NCBI RefSeq assembly: GCF_004134865.1
Contig: NZ_SDPO01000002.1
Location: 744,001-808,000, forward strand
Origin: Agromyces fucosus
Lineage (GTDB): Bacteria; Actinomycetota; Actinomycetes; Actinomycetales; Microbacteriaceae
DNA: 64,000 bases
Direction: 5' to 3'
Positions within the stretch are counted from its first letter, which is position 1, and the number at the start of each line of letters is the position of its first letter. The position numbers were made by a program, and so were the translations under genes. This document shows positions 8,180 through 15,382 of this stretch, piece by piece. The notes under the pieces are model-generated. The model was not told where the DNA came from. It worked only from the letters and a program-made list of their open reading frames with translations, and made no database searches.

Positions 8180-8760
8180 GCGCGTCGCCGATCGGCGCGC
8201 CCGCCGTCGGTGTGCCGATCGGCACGCCGGCCGCGGTCGAGCAGGTCGTGCTGCTCGACCTCAACGGGGCACCGATCGGCACGATGGACAAGGCCGCGGT
8301 GCACACCGCCGACACCCCGCTGCACCTCGCCTTCTCGTGCTACGTCTTCGACCGGGACGGGCGGATGCTGCTGACCCGCCGTTCGCTGCGGAAGCGCACC
8401 TGGCCCGGGGTCTGGACCAACACGGCGTGCGGGCACCCGGCTCCCGACGAGCCGGTCGAGGAGGCCGTTCGCCGGCGGCTCGCCACCGAGCTCGGCGTGA
8501 CGGCGGTCGCGCTCCGAGCCGCACTGCCCGACTTCCGCTATCGGGCGGTGGCGCCCGACGGCGTCGTCGAGAACGAGGTCTGTCCCGTCTACCTCGCCGA
8601 GTTCACGGGCGACCCGGCGCCCGATCCCGACGAGGTGATGGACTGGCGATGGGTCGACCCGGCGGCGTTCGCGCGCACGGCCGTCGAGGCGCCGTTCCTC
8701 CTCAGCCCGTGGAGCGTGCTGCAGGCGAAGGGCCTGCTCGAAGCCGGCTTCCTGGCCTGA
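8176..8760 (+). CDS. idi: Isopentenyl-diphosphate delta-isomerase, type 1
   Basis: Interconverts IPP and DMAPP, the two C5 isoprenoid building blocks. The 194-residue Nudix-fold protein has NTACGHP (catalytic Cys), the Nudix-type region APDEPVEEAVRRRL, and the VENEVCPVY segment with the catalytic Glu. Its ATG overlaps the EboF stop (ATGA), so it belongs to the same transcript. It closes the chain and balances C5 units for the polyprenyl synthase at the other end. The first 20 residues are a repetitive PIGAPAVGVPIGTP stretch not seen in most Idi proteins. Confidence 0.92.
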   Translation: MSASPIGAPAVGVPIGTPAAVEQVVLLDLNGAPIGTMDKAAVHTADTPLHLAFSCYVFDRDGRMLLTRRSLRKRTWPGVWTNTACGHPAPDEPVEEAVRRRLATELGVTAVALRAALPDFRYRAVAPDGVVENEVCPVYLAEFTGDPAPDPDEVMDWRWVDPAAFARTAVEAPFLLSPWSVLQAKGLLEAGFLA

Positions 8761-8808
8761 GTCGCCGCCGCGCACGCCGCGATTCCGGCGCAGGGGGACA
8801 CCGCTCCG

Positions 8809-8825
8809 CCTATGGCGGCCATAGG
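8809..8825. promoter_or_regulatory. Perfect 17-base palindrome
   Basis: CCTATGGCGGCCATAGG: 8-base arms around a single G, between idi and the secreted metalloprotease. It lies just upstream of a second palindrome and is A+T-richer than its surroundings, so a repressor or activator site is more likely than a terminator. Confidence 0.5.
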
Positions 8826-8831
8826 CGCAAG

Positions 8832-8855
8832 TGGTATTGCACATGTGACATACCA
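8832..8855. promoter_or_regulatory. Imperfect 24-base operator-like palindrome
   Basis: Arms TGGTAT/ATACCA flank a core CACATGTG that is itself self-complementary; two base pairs are mismatched. It overlaps a possible -10 (TACCAT, 8851-8856) for the gene starting at 8873. Its position over the presumed promoter suggests a binding site for a dimeric regulator, not identified here. Confidence 0.5.
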
Positions 8856-8872
8856 TTCGCGACGCTTGGCCC

Positions 8873-11026
8873 ATGAACCTACGCGCCAGCAGTCGCAGCA
8901 TTGCGGCCGCAACGACCGGAACACTTGTCCTGACCGCCCTCACGCTCGGCGTCCCCTCCGCGCACGCCGCCGAGGCCGGCGGAGCGGCCGCCGCATCCGC
9001 CCCCCAGTCGTGCACCATCGCCCCACCGGCCAACGAGCTCTCCGAGTCGCCCGTCGGCTGCGTCACCGCCGCGGTCGCGCTCGACCGGGTGCCGGGGCTC
9101 GGCGAGACGGCGACCGTCACGGTCCAACTCGACACCGAGGTCCCGATCGACGACGCCCAGCTCGCCGTGCGCCTGCCCGCGGGCCTGCGAATCGTCACCG
9201 ACGGATTCTCGGCTCCGACCGAGCGCGGCCTCGACACCGTCGCGACGCAGGACCTCGCACTCGACGAGTCCGGCCGGACCGTGACCTTCGAGGTGATCGC
9301 CGACGTCGCCGGTCCCGCGCAGATCCAGGTCGACGTCGTCGATACCGCCCAGCCGGCCGAGGAGCGCAGCGCGCACGCCTCGACCGAGCTCACGATCGGC
9401 CGGACCGCCGCCGAGTCGGCGCCCGGCGCGGCCGGAACATCGTCGACCACCCACGGGAAGAACGGCGACGCCGACACCAAGCGCTCGGCGACCGAGAAGC
9501 CGAAGGTCGGCGAGGTGACCGCGGCATCCGACGCGATCTGCGCCGTCGGCGACCTCGACATCGCCGACTGGACCGGCGACTGGCGTGCCGCGCGTCGGGT
9601 CGCCGTCGCGGTCCTCGGGCAGACGACCCCCGACGCCCCCGCGGCGACGCTGGCGACCGGCCTCACCGATGCCGAGGACGGCAGCTACGAACTCTGCTTC
9701 ACCTCGCCGGCTCCCGAGCTCGCGTCGCTGAGCGTCGAGTTCACCACCCGCAACGCGTGGTGGGAGATCGACGACATGACGGGTGCCACCTCGTACACGA
9801 CCCGCTCCGCCCCGGTCACCGACGTCGCGGCGGGCACCGTGCAGGACTTCGGCACCTCGGTGCCGAGCGCCCTGCACATGCGGGCGTTCAACGCCTTCGA
9901 CATCCACAACGCGCTCTACGAGCTGCGCGGTTCGGGCACCGACTGCTGGACCGCGGAGCAGACGACCGACTGCGAGAAGCTCAAGGCGCGCTGGGCACCG
10001 GGCAACACCGACGGCGGCTACTACCAGACCGCCGCGAACGTGCGCTCCGTCTACCTCACCGACGCGATGCCCGACACCCTGCACACGGTCGTGCACGAAG
10101 CCGGGCACAACTTCCAGCACCTGCTCTACAACTGGCGCTGGCCGACGGGCGACTGCCCCTCGCCGCACTCGCTGCACCGCGTCACGGGGGCGATGTGCGC
10201 CTGGACCGAAGGATTCGCGAACGCCGTCACGGGCTACGCCATGGGCGACGGCCGCTACTACTACAACACGACCGACTGGATGGACCTCATGCAGACGGGA
10301 CTTCAGGACACGACGATCGCGCCGGCTCGGCCCAACCCCGACAACGGCGAGCACGTCGAAGGCCGCGTCGCGGGGGCGATGATCTCGCTGTGGCGCGAGC
10401 TCGACGGCGGCCCCGAGGCGACCTTCCGCAATCTCGACCAGTACGACTCGTTCGACTTCGCCGAGTGGTTCAACGTCGATCGACCGAAGTCGGGGCTCTC
10501 GGTCGACCGGCAGGCACGCGACATCCTGAACGAGCACACGATCGACTTCCGCGACGTCCGTCGCACGGAGTCACTCGTGAACGGCGACCTCGAGGACCAG
10601 GGCGACGGCTGGGACGTCGTCGGCGGCGTGGTCGGCACGTGGAGCTACTTCGGCGCCCGCAGCGGCCAGTACTACGCCTGGATGGGCGGCAACGGCGTGG
10701 CGAGCGTCGACTCGCTGAGCCGCTCGGGCGTGCAGGTCCCGCGCAAGGGCACCACGGTGCTCGACTTCTACATGCGGATCAACAGCCCCTCGGAGGACCG
10801 CGCGGTCAAGGCCGACAAGCTCGAGCTGCAGGTCCAGTCGGGCGGACAGACGACGACGGTGGCCACCTGGTGGAACGGCGACCGCGTGCCCGCCTACTCC
10901 AGGCGGGTCATCGACCTGACGCAGTTCGCCGGCCAGACGGTCACCATCTCGTTCGTCAGCACCGAGGACGACGGCCAGCAGACCGACTTCGTGCTCGACC
11001 AGCTGTCGGTGCAGACGACGCGCTGA
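8873..11026 (+). CDS. Secreted zinc metalloprotease-like protein (HEAGH...E)
   Basis: 717-residue exported protein. The signal peptide runs from a basic N-terminus through a hydrophobic core to AHAA near residue 33. An HEAGH zinc motif lies at residues 408-412, and a Glu in WTEGFAN, 34 residues after the last His (E446), fits a gluzincin third ligand. The N-terminal 250 residues look like beta-sandwich modules (COOH-terminal-like, low similarity). From about residue 570 a jelly-roll-like domain starts with NGDLEDQGDGW, as in MAM/carbohydrate-binding modules. No clear ribosome site precedes the ATG; two palindromes lie upstream. Substrate is unknown; it probably acts on protein outside the cell. 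It could instead be a zinc-binding adhesion protein. Confidence 0.7.
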   Translation: MNLRASSRSIAAATTGTLVLTALTLGVPSAHAAEAGGAAAASAPQSCTIAPPANELSESPVGCVTAAVALDRVPGLGETATVTVQLDTEVPIDDAQLAVRLPAGLRIVTDGFSAPTERGLDTVATQDLALDESGRTVTFEVIADVAGPAQIQVDVVDTAQPAEERSAHASTELTIGRTAAESAPGAAGTSSTTHGKNGDADTKRSATEKPKVGEVTAASDAICAVGDLDIADWTGDWRAARRVAVAVLGQTTPDAPAATLATGLTDAEDGSYELCFTSPAPELASLSVEFTTRNAWWEIDDMTGATSYTTRSAPVTDVAAGTVQDFGTSVPSALHMRAFNAFDIHNALYELRGSGTDCWTAEQTTDCEKLKARWAPGNTDGGYYQTAANVRSVYLTDAMPDTLHTVVHEAGHNFQHLLYNWRWPTGDCPSPHSLHRVTGAMCAWTEGFANAVTGYAMGDGRYYYNTTDWMDLMQTGLQDTTIAPARPNPDNGEHVEGRVAGAMISLWRELDGGPEATFRNLDQYDSFDFAEWFNVDRPKSGLSVDRQARDILNEHTIDFRDVRRTESLVNGDLEDQGDGWDVVGGVVGTWSYFGARSGQYYAWMGGNGVASVDSLSRSGVQVPRKGTTVLDFYMRINSPSEDRAVKADKLELQVQSGGQTTTVATWWNGDRVPAYSRRVIDLTQFAGQTVTISFVSTEDDGQQTDFVLDQLSVQTTR

Positions 11027-11063
11027 CGCACCACCACGAGCGGCTGATCCGGCTGGCACGGCA

Positions 11064-11105
11064 CGCGGGCCTCGCCCGGGCACACCCGCCCGAGCGGGGC
11101 CCGCG
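11064..11105. terminator. Bidirectional terminator hairpin
   Basis: 18-base arms (CGCGGGCCTCGCCCGGGC and its near-complement, two mismatches) with a short loop. It sits between the convergent metalloprotease and methyltransferase genes. No T-run follows, as is common in high-G+C actinobacteria. Confidence 0.65.
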
Positions 11106-11147
11106 TCGTCGCGATCGGCGCAGCTCACGGGCAACCACCTCAGCCGG

Positions 11148-12032
11148 TTACGGCGTCGCGCCCGCCTGGAACACGACGCCCGCGACATCCGTGAACCGGC
11201 CCTTCATGACGGCGATCGCCTCGGGGTTCTCGTCGACGAGCACGAAGCGCCGGCCGAGGGTCGCCGCGACGGCGCCCGTCGTGCCCGACCCCGCGAAGAA
11301 GTCGAGCACCCAGTCGCCCTCGCGCGTCGAGGCCTGCACGATACGGCGGAGGATGCCCTCGGGCTTCTGCGTCGGGTACCCCGTCTTCTCACGGCCCGTC
11401 GGGGACACGATCGTGTGCCACCACACGTCGGTCGGCAGCTTGCCGAGCTCCGCCTTCTCGGGCGTCACGAGCCCGGGCGCCATGTAGGGCTCGCGGTCGA
11501 CGGCACTCGAGTCGAACCAGTACCCCGACGGGTTCTTCACGTAGACGAGGATCGTGTCGTGCTTCGTCGGCCACTTGCGCTTGGCCTTCGCGCCGTAGTC
11601 GTAGGCCCAGATGAGCTCGTTGAGGAAGCACTCGCGACCGAACAGGGCGTCGAGCAGCACCTTCGCGTAGTGCGCCTCGCGGTAGTCGAGGTGCAGGTAC
11701 AGGGTGCCGTCGTCGGCGAGCAGCCGCCACGCCTCGATGAGTCGCGGCTCGAGGAAGCCCCAGTAGTCGTCGAAGCGGTCGTCGTAGCGCAGCAGGTCGC
11801 CGCGGATGCGCTCGTAGCGCTTGCCCGCGAACCCGGTGATGGCTCCGGATGGCTCGGGCTCGGCGTCATCCGTCGGTACGACGCGCACGTGGCGGGTCGA
11901 CTGCCGCGACTGTGCGCGGCCCGTGTTGAACGGCGGGTCGAGGTAGATGAGCGTGAAGCGGCCGTCGGGGAAGGTCGGCAGCACGGCGAGGTTGTCCGCA
12001 TGGATGATGCGGTCGGGTTCGTCGAAGCTCAC
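11148..12032 (-). CDS. Orphan DNA methyltransferase (beta-class order)
   Basis: Site-specific amino-methyltransferase (N6-adenine or N4-cytosine) of 294 residues. The catalytic motif IV is DPPF at residues 32-35, and the SAM-binding motif I is FAGSGTTG at 246-253, giving the beta-class order IV before I; TQKPEGILRRIVQAS is motif X. The GTG start at 12032 has no strong ribosome site. No restriction endonuclease or specificity subunit is near, so it is an orphan methylase, probably epigenetic rather than defensive. Neighbours (lipoate ligase, phosphatase) are housekeeping. The recognition sequence is unknown. Confidence 0.88.
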   Translation of the reverse strand: MSFDEPDRIIHADNLAVLPTFPDGRFTLIYLDPPFNTGRAQSRQSTRHVRVVPTDDAEPEPSGAITGFAGKRYERIRGDLLRYDDRFDDYWGFLEPRLIEAWRLLADDGTLYLHLDYREAHYAKVLLDALFGRECFLNELIWAYDYGAKAKRKWPTKHDTILVYVKNPSGYWFDSSAVDREPYMAPGLVTPEKAELGKLPTDVWWHTIVSPTGREKTGYPTQKPEGILRRIVQASTREGDWVLDFFAGSGTTGAVAATLGRRFVLVDENPEAIAVMKGRFTDVAGVVFQAGATP

Positions 12033-12123
12033 CGGTCCAGTCTGTCAGTCGTCGAGACATCCGCCGGCGGAGCAGCGAAGCGTATCGAGGCAGCCCATGG
12101 CCCGACCCGGCCGAGGGAGGAAC

Positions 12124-12459
12124 TCAGTCGCGGTCGACGTCGAGGCGGATCGTGCCGCGGAAGCGGTCGGCCCCTGCAGGCTCGGGCCGCGAGGCATCCG
12201 TGCCGTCGTCGGCGAACGCGATGCCCTTGTCGCCGTCACCCGGAATCGGCGAGGGAACCGGAAGCCGGCTCTGCCGGTCGAGCTCGACCTGCGCCTCGTG
12301 CTTGCGGGGCGCGAAGACCTCGTCGCCGATCATCATGACCCCGCCGCCACCGCCGCCGCGCTTGGTCTTGTCGGAGAGGTCGATCCAGCCGCGCCGCACG
12401 GCGAACGCCACGAAGGCGCACGCTACCGCGGCGATGCCGACCCAGATCCACCAATCCAC
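12124..12459 (-). CDS. Small single-span membrane protein of unknown function
   Basis: 111 residues starting from GTG. An N-terminal membrane segment (about residues 2-20, WWIWVGIAAVACAFVAFAV) is followed by a run of six glycines, then VMMIGDEVFAPRKHE and a hydrophilic acidic tail. The glycine run and the conserved-looking MIGDEVFAP core suggest a real protein. I do not recognise a characterised family. It lies between the methyltransferase and lipoate ligase genes on the same strand. Confidence 0.65.
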   Translation of the reverse strand: MDWWIWVGIAAVACAFVAFAVRRGWIDLSDKTKRGGGGGGVMMIGDEVFAPRKHEAQVELDRQSRLPVPSPIPGDGDKGIAFADDGTDASRPEPAGADRFRGTIRLDVDRD

Positions 12460-12514
12460 CCGGCGAGTCTAACGGGGATCGCTGAGCCTTCCTCGCGCGC
12501 GGGTCGGTGCGCGG

Positions 12515-13564
12515 TCAGGGCACCCGCTGGAGCCACTCCTGCGTCGAGAACTTGGACTCCACGAGCGCCTCGGCCTCGGCGAGTTCGTCGGCACTCACAG
12601 TGCCCGGCGTCGCGCCGTAGAGCGAGGCGAAGGTCTGCTTCAGGCTCTCGATGATCGCCGCCCGCGACAGCCCGGTCTGCGAACGCAGCGGGTCGACGCG
12701 CTTCGCAGCGCTCGCGATGCCCTTGTCGCTGATCTTCTCGCGACCGATGCGCAGTACCTCGAGCATCTTCTCGTTGTCGAGGTCGTAGGCCATGGTCACG
12801 TGGTGCAGCACCCCGCCCGAGCCGAGCCGCTTCTGGGCGGCGCCGCCGATCTTGCCGAGCGGGCTCGCGATGTCGTTGAGCGGCTGGTACGTCGCCTCGA
12901 TGCCGATAGCACGCAGCCCCTGCAGCACCCAGTCGTCGAGGAACGCGTAGGAGTCGGCGAAGCTCATGCCCTGCACGAGCTCGCCCGGTACGTAGAGCGA
13001 GTACGTGACGACATTGCCGCGCTCCATCATCATCGCGCCGCCGCCCGAGATGCGGCGCACGACCTCGAAGCCGTACTTCTCGGCGCCTTCGGGGTCGACC
13101 TCGTTCCTGACCGACTGGAAGCTGCCGATGACGACCGCAGACTCGTCCCACTCCCAGAAGCGCAGCGTGGGCTTGCGGCGGCCCTCGCCGACGCGGGTCG
13201 CGAGCACCTCGTCGAGCGCGAGGTGCGTGCGCGGCGGCACGGCCGCGTCGTGCACGATCTCCCATTCGTAGTCGGCCCAGCTCGTGGCATCCGTCATCGC
13301 CCGTCGCACCGCGACTGCGATCGCCTCGGGCGAGAAGCCGAGCATGACCGCGTCGTGGCGGAGGCCGGCGGTGATCGCCGCGGCGATCTGCTTCGCGTCG
13401 GATGCCGCGGAGAGGCCGGTGAGCGCCGCGTCGATGTCGCCCAGCGCCTCGTCGGGCTCGAGGAAGAAGTCGCCCGCCACGCGCGGATCCGTGATCACCC
13501 CGTCGCGCACCTCGAAATCGACGACCACGAGCTTGCCACCGGGCACCTTGTATTCACCGTGCAT
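12515..13564 (-). CDS. lplA: Lipoate-protein ligase A
   Basis: Attaches lipoate via lipoyl-AMP to lipoyl domains of 2-oxoacid dehydrogenases and glycine cleavage H protein. The 349-residue protein begins with an accessory domain of about 95 residues (KVPGGKLVVVDFEV) like that fused C-terminally or supplied separately in other LplA systems, followed by the catalytic domain with RRISGGGA at 170-177 and the catalytic Lys238 in GKIGGAAQ. The start ATG follows directly from a divergent arrangement with the phosphatase gene. It acts in the cytoplasm. Confidence 0.88.
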   Translation of the reverse strand: MHGEYKVPGGKLVVVDFEVRDGVITDPRVAGDFFLEPDEALGDIDAALTGLSAASDAKQIAAAITAGLRHDAVMLGFSPEAIAVAVRRAMTDATSWADYEWEIVHDAAVPPRTHLALDEVLATRVGEGRRKPTLRFWEWDESAVVIGSFQSVRNEVDPEGAEKYGFEVVRRISGGGAMMMERGNVVTYSLYVPGELVQGMSFADSYAFLDDWVLQGLRAIGIEATYQPLNDIASPLGKIGGAAQKRLGSGGVLHHVTMAYDLDNEKMLEVLRIGREKISDKGIASAAKRVDPLRSQTGLSRAAIIESLKQTFASLYGATPGTVSADELAEAEALVESKFSTQEWLQRVP

Positions 13565-13634
13565 GCGGTACAGCCTACGGATGCCGGGCTTGGATGCGGC
13601 AGCCTACGATCGAGGGGACGGCAGGGGGCCCGAG

Positions 13635-14279
13635 ATGACGACGTTCTACCTGGCACGCCACGGCGAGACGACCTGGCACGCCGACCACCGGTACGCGGGC
13701 AATTCGGATGTCCCGCTGACGCGCCACGGCCTCGGCCAGGCCGCGGCACTCGGCGCCTGGGCGGTCGATGCGAGCCTGGATGCGATCGTGGCCTCGCCAC
13801 TCTCCCGCGCGCGGCGTTCGGCCGCGCCATCCGTCGAGACGACCGGCCTCGCCCTCCGCATCGACGACCGCCTCGTCGAGATCGACTTCGGCGACGGCGA
13901 GGGGCTCACCCCGACCGAGCTCGCCGAGCGCTTCCCCCAGGAGTGGCCGGCATTCTGCCGCGCGCCTGCGACGAACCCGCTGCCGGGCGGCGAACGCGGC
14001 CGCGACGGCATCGCCCGCGCCCTGCCGGTGTTCGACGAACTCGTCGAGGAGTTCCCCGAGGGACGCGTGCTCGTCGTCGGGCACGCGACGCTCATCAGGC
14101 TGCTGTTCTGCGAGCTCGCGGGTATGGACCCAGACGGCTACCGCGACCTGCTGCCGGTGCTCGGCAACTGCAACATCACGACGATCGTCTACCCCTGGGC
14201 GACCGAGTCGCAGCTCACGAGCCATCCACGCATCCGGCTGCTCGGCTTCGACGTGCCCCCGGGGCGCGCGGCGATCTGA
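13635..14279 (+). CDS. Histidine phosphatase family protein
   Basis: Phosphoglycerate-mutase-like phosphatase of 214 residues. RHGET at residues 8-12 holds the phospho-acceptor His9; the second catalytic His is in VVGHATLIR, and the acid is in the DFGDGEG region. The length is normal for the single-domain family. Divergent from lplA with about 70 bases between starts, so the two may share a promoter region. Substrate is not predictable; GpmB/CobC-like small phosphoester substrates are possible. Confidence 0.85.
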   Translation: MTTFYLARHGETTWHADHRYAGNSDVPLTRHGLGQAAALGAWAVDASLDAIVASPLSRARRSAAPSVETTGLALRIDDRLVEIDFGDGEGLTPTELAERFPQEWPAFCRAPATNPLPGGERGRDGIARALPVFDELVEEFPEGRVLVVGHATLIRLLFCELAGMDPDGYRDLLPVLGNCNITTIVYPWATESQLTSHPRIRLLGFDVPPGRAAI

Positions 14280-14339
14280 GGCGCGAGCGGCCGCGGCATC
14301 CGCTGCCGCCGTCGAGCCCGGGAGCGGTCGGACGTCCGC

Positions 14340-15188
14340 TCAGTCGACCGCGAAGCGCTCGTCGAGCCAGCCGATGAGGTCGGCGCGCACCTCGGCACGG
14401 TTCGTCTCGTTGAACACCTCGTGCCGCGCGCCCGCGTAGACGATGAGCTGAACGTCGACGAGGCCCGAGCGGTGCACGTAGGCGTTCGCGAGCTTCACCG
14501 CACTCGCCTCGCCGCCGAGCGTGTCGTCGGAGCCGACCATGATGAGCAGCGGCAGTTCGGCGGGCAGGTGACGTGCCGGGCGACCGAGCAAGCGCGCCGC
14601 GTCGATCGTGCCGAAGAGCTTCCGCAGCGGAACGTGGGTCGTGTACGGGTCGGCCATGAACGCCGACGCGACCTCGGGGTCGCGGCTCAGCCACTCGACC
14701 GGCGTGGGTCCGTGCCGCTTGTGCCGGGCGTTCAGGTCGCCGCCGTTCATGTCGACGAGCGTGCGGTGGGCCGTGCCGGTGAGCACGACGCCGTCGTACT
14801 TCTCGGCGCTGCGGTTCACGATGATCTGCGACATGAGCGAGCCCCACGAGTGCCCGAGCAGCACGAGCGGCAACTCGGGCCCTTCGGCGTCGCGGATGAC
14901 TCCCGTGAACTGCTCGACCGCGTCGATCGTCGCCCGGAGCCCGCCGGGGCCGAGCCGGCCCATGCGCGTCAGGTCGCCGCCGTGCTGCTCGAAGCCGGTC
15001 TGCCCGTGCCCGCGATGGTCGTCGGCCCAGACCGAGTAGCCCGCGCCGTTCAGCGCCTCGATGAGCTCGGCGTACCGGCCGATGTGCTCGCCGACGCCGT
15101 GAGCGAGTTGGATCACCGCGGTCGCGTCGGGCACTCGCCACGACTCGTAGTGGATCCGGACCCCGTGCTCGTCGGTGAAGGTCGCCAT
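14340..15188 (-). CDS. Alpha/beta hydrolase, monoacylglycerol-lipase type
   Basis: 282-residue serine hydrolase of the Hydrolase_4/serine aminopeptidase S33 group. The nucleophile elbow is GHSWGS (Ser114); a catalytic Asp fits GSDDTLGG and the His fits GARHEVFNE. The early HGVGEHIGRY matches monoacylglycerol lipases and lysophospholipases. No signal peptide, so it is cytoplasmic. It is convergent with the histidine phosphatase gene. Probably releases fatty acids from mono- or lysolipids. Confidence 0.83.
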   Translation of the reverse strand: MATFTDEHGVRIHYESWRVPDATAVIQLAHGVGEHIGRYAELIEALNGAGYSVWADDHRGHGQTGFEQHGGDLTRMGRLGPGGLRATIDAVEQFTGVIRDAEGPELPLVLLGHSWGSLMSQIIVNRSAEKYDGVVLTGTAHRTLVDMNGGDLNARHKRHGPTPVEWLSRDPEVASAFMADPYTTHVPLRKLFGTIDAARLLGRPARHLPAELPLLIMVGSDDTLGGEASAVKLANAYVHRSGLVDVQLIVYAGARHEVFNETNRAEVRADLIGWLDERFAVD

Positions 15189-15296
15189 GCCGACATCATG
15201 GCAGGCGACCGGGGCTGCGGGCCCCCGGGCGGGCAGGAATCCAACGGACCTGCCACGGAGCTATCGGACGAATCACGGATTCGTGTCCCGTACCCC

Positions 15297-15326
15297 TTGA
15301 CCCGAGTGACCAAGAAGTGATCTTAT
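15297..15326 (+). promoter_or_regulatory. Candidate sigma-70 promoter for GH31 gene
   Basis: TTGACC at 15297-15302 and TCTTAT at 15321-15326, spaced by 18 bases, about 57 bases before the ATG at 15383. The surrounding stretch to 15365 is unusually A+T-rich for this window, as expected for a promoter and leader. Confidence 0.5.
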
Positions 15327-15382
15327 ATGAGCGTTTGGCCCTTCTTAACGTCAATTGCAATCAACGGTGAAAGCGAGCAACG

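Noticed and set aside
8812..11487. 891-codon frame overlapping the metalloprotease and methyltransferase
   Set aside because: Arg/Pro-rich shadow in another frame; both real genes have clear motifs.
11148..12032. Restriction-modification system
   Set aside because: Only the methyltransferase is present; neighbours are housekeeping genes.
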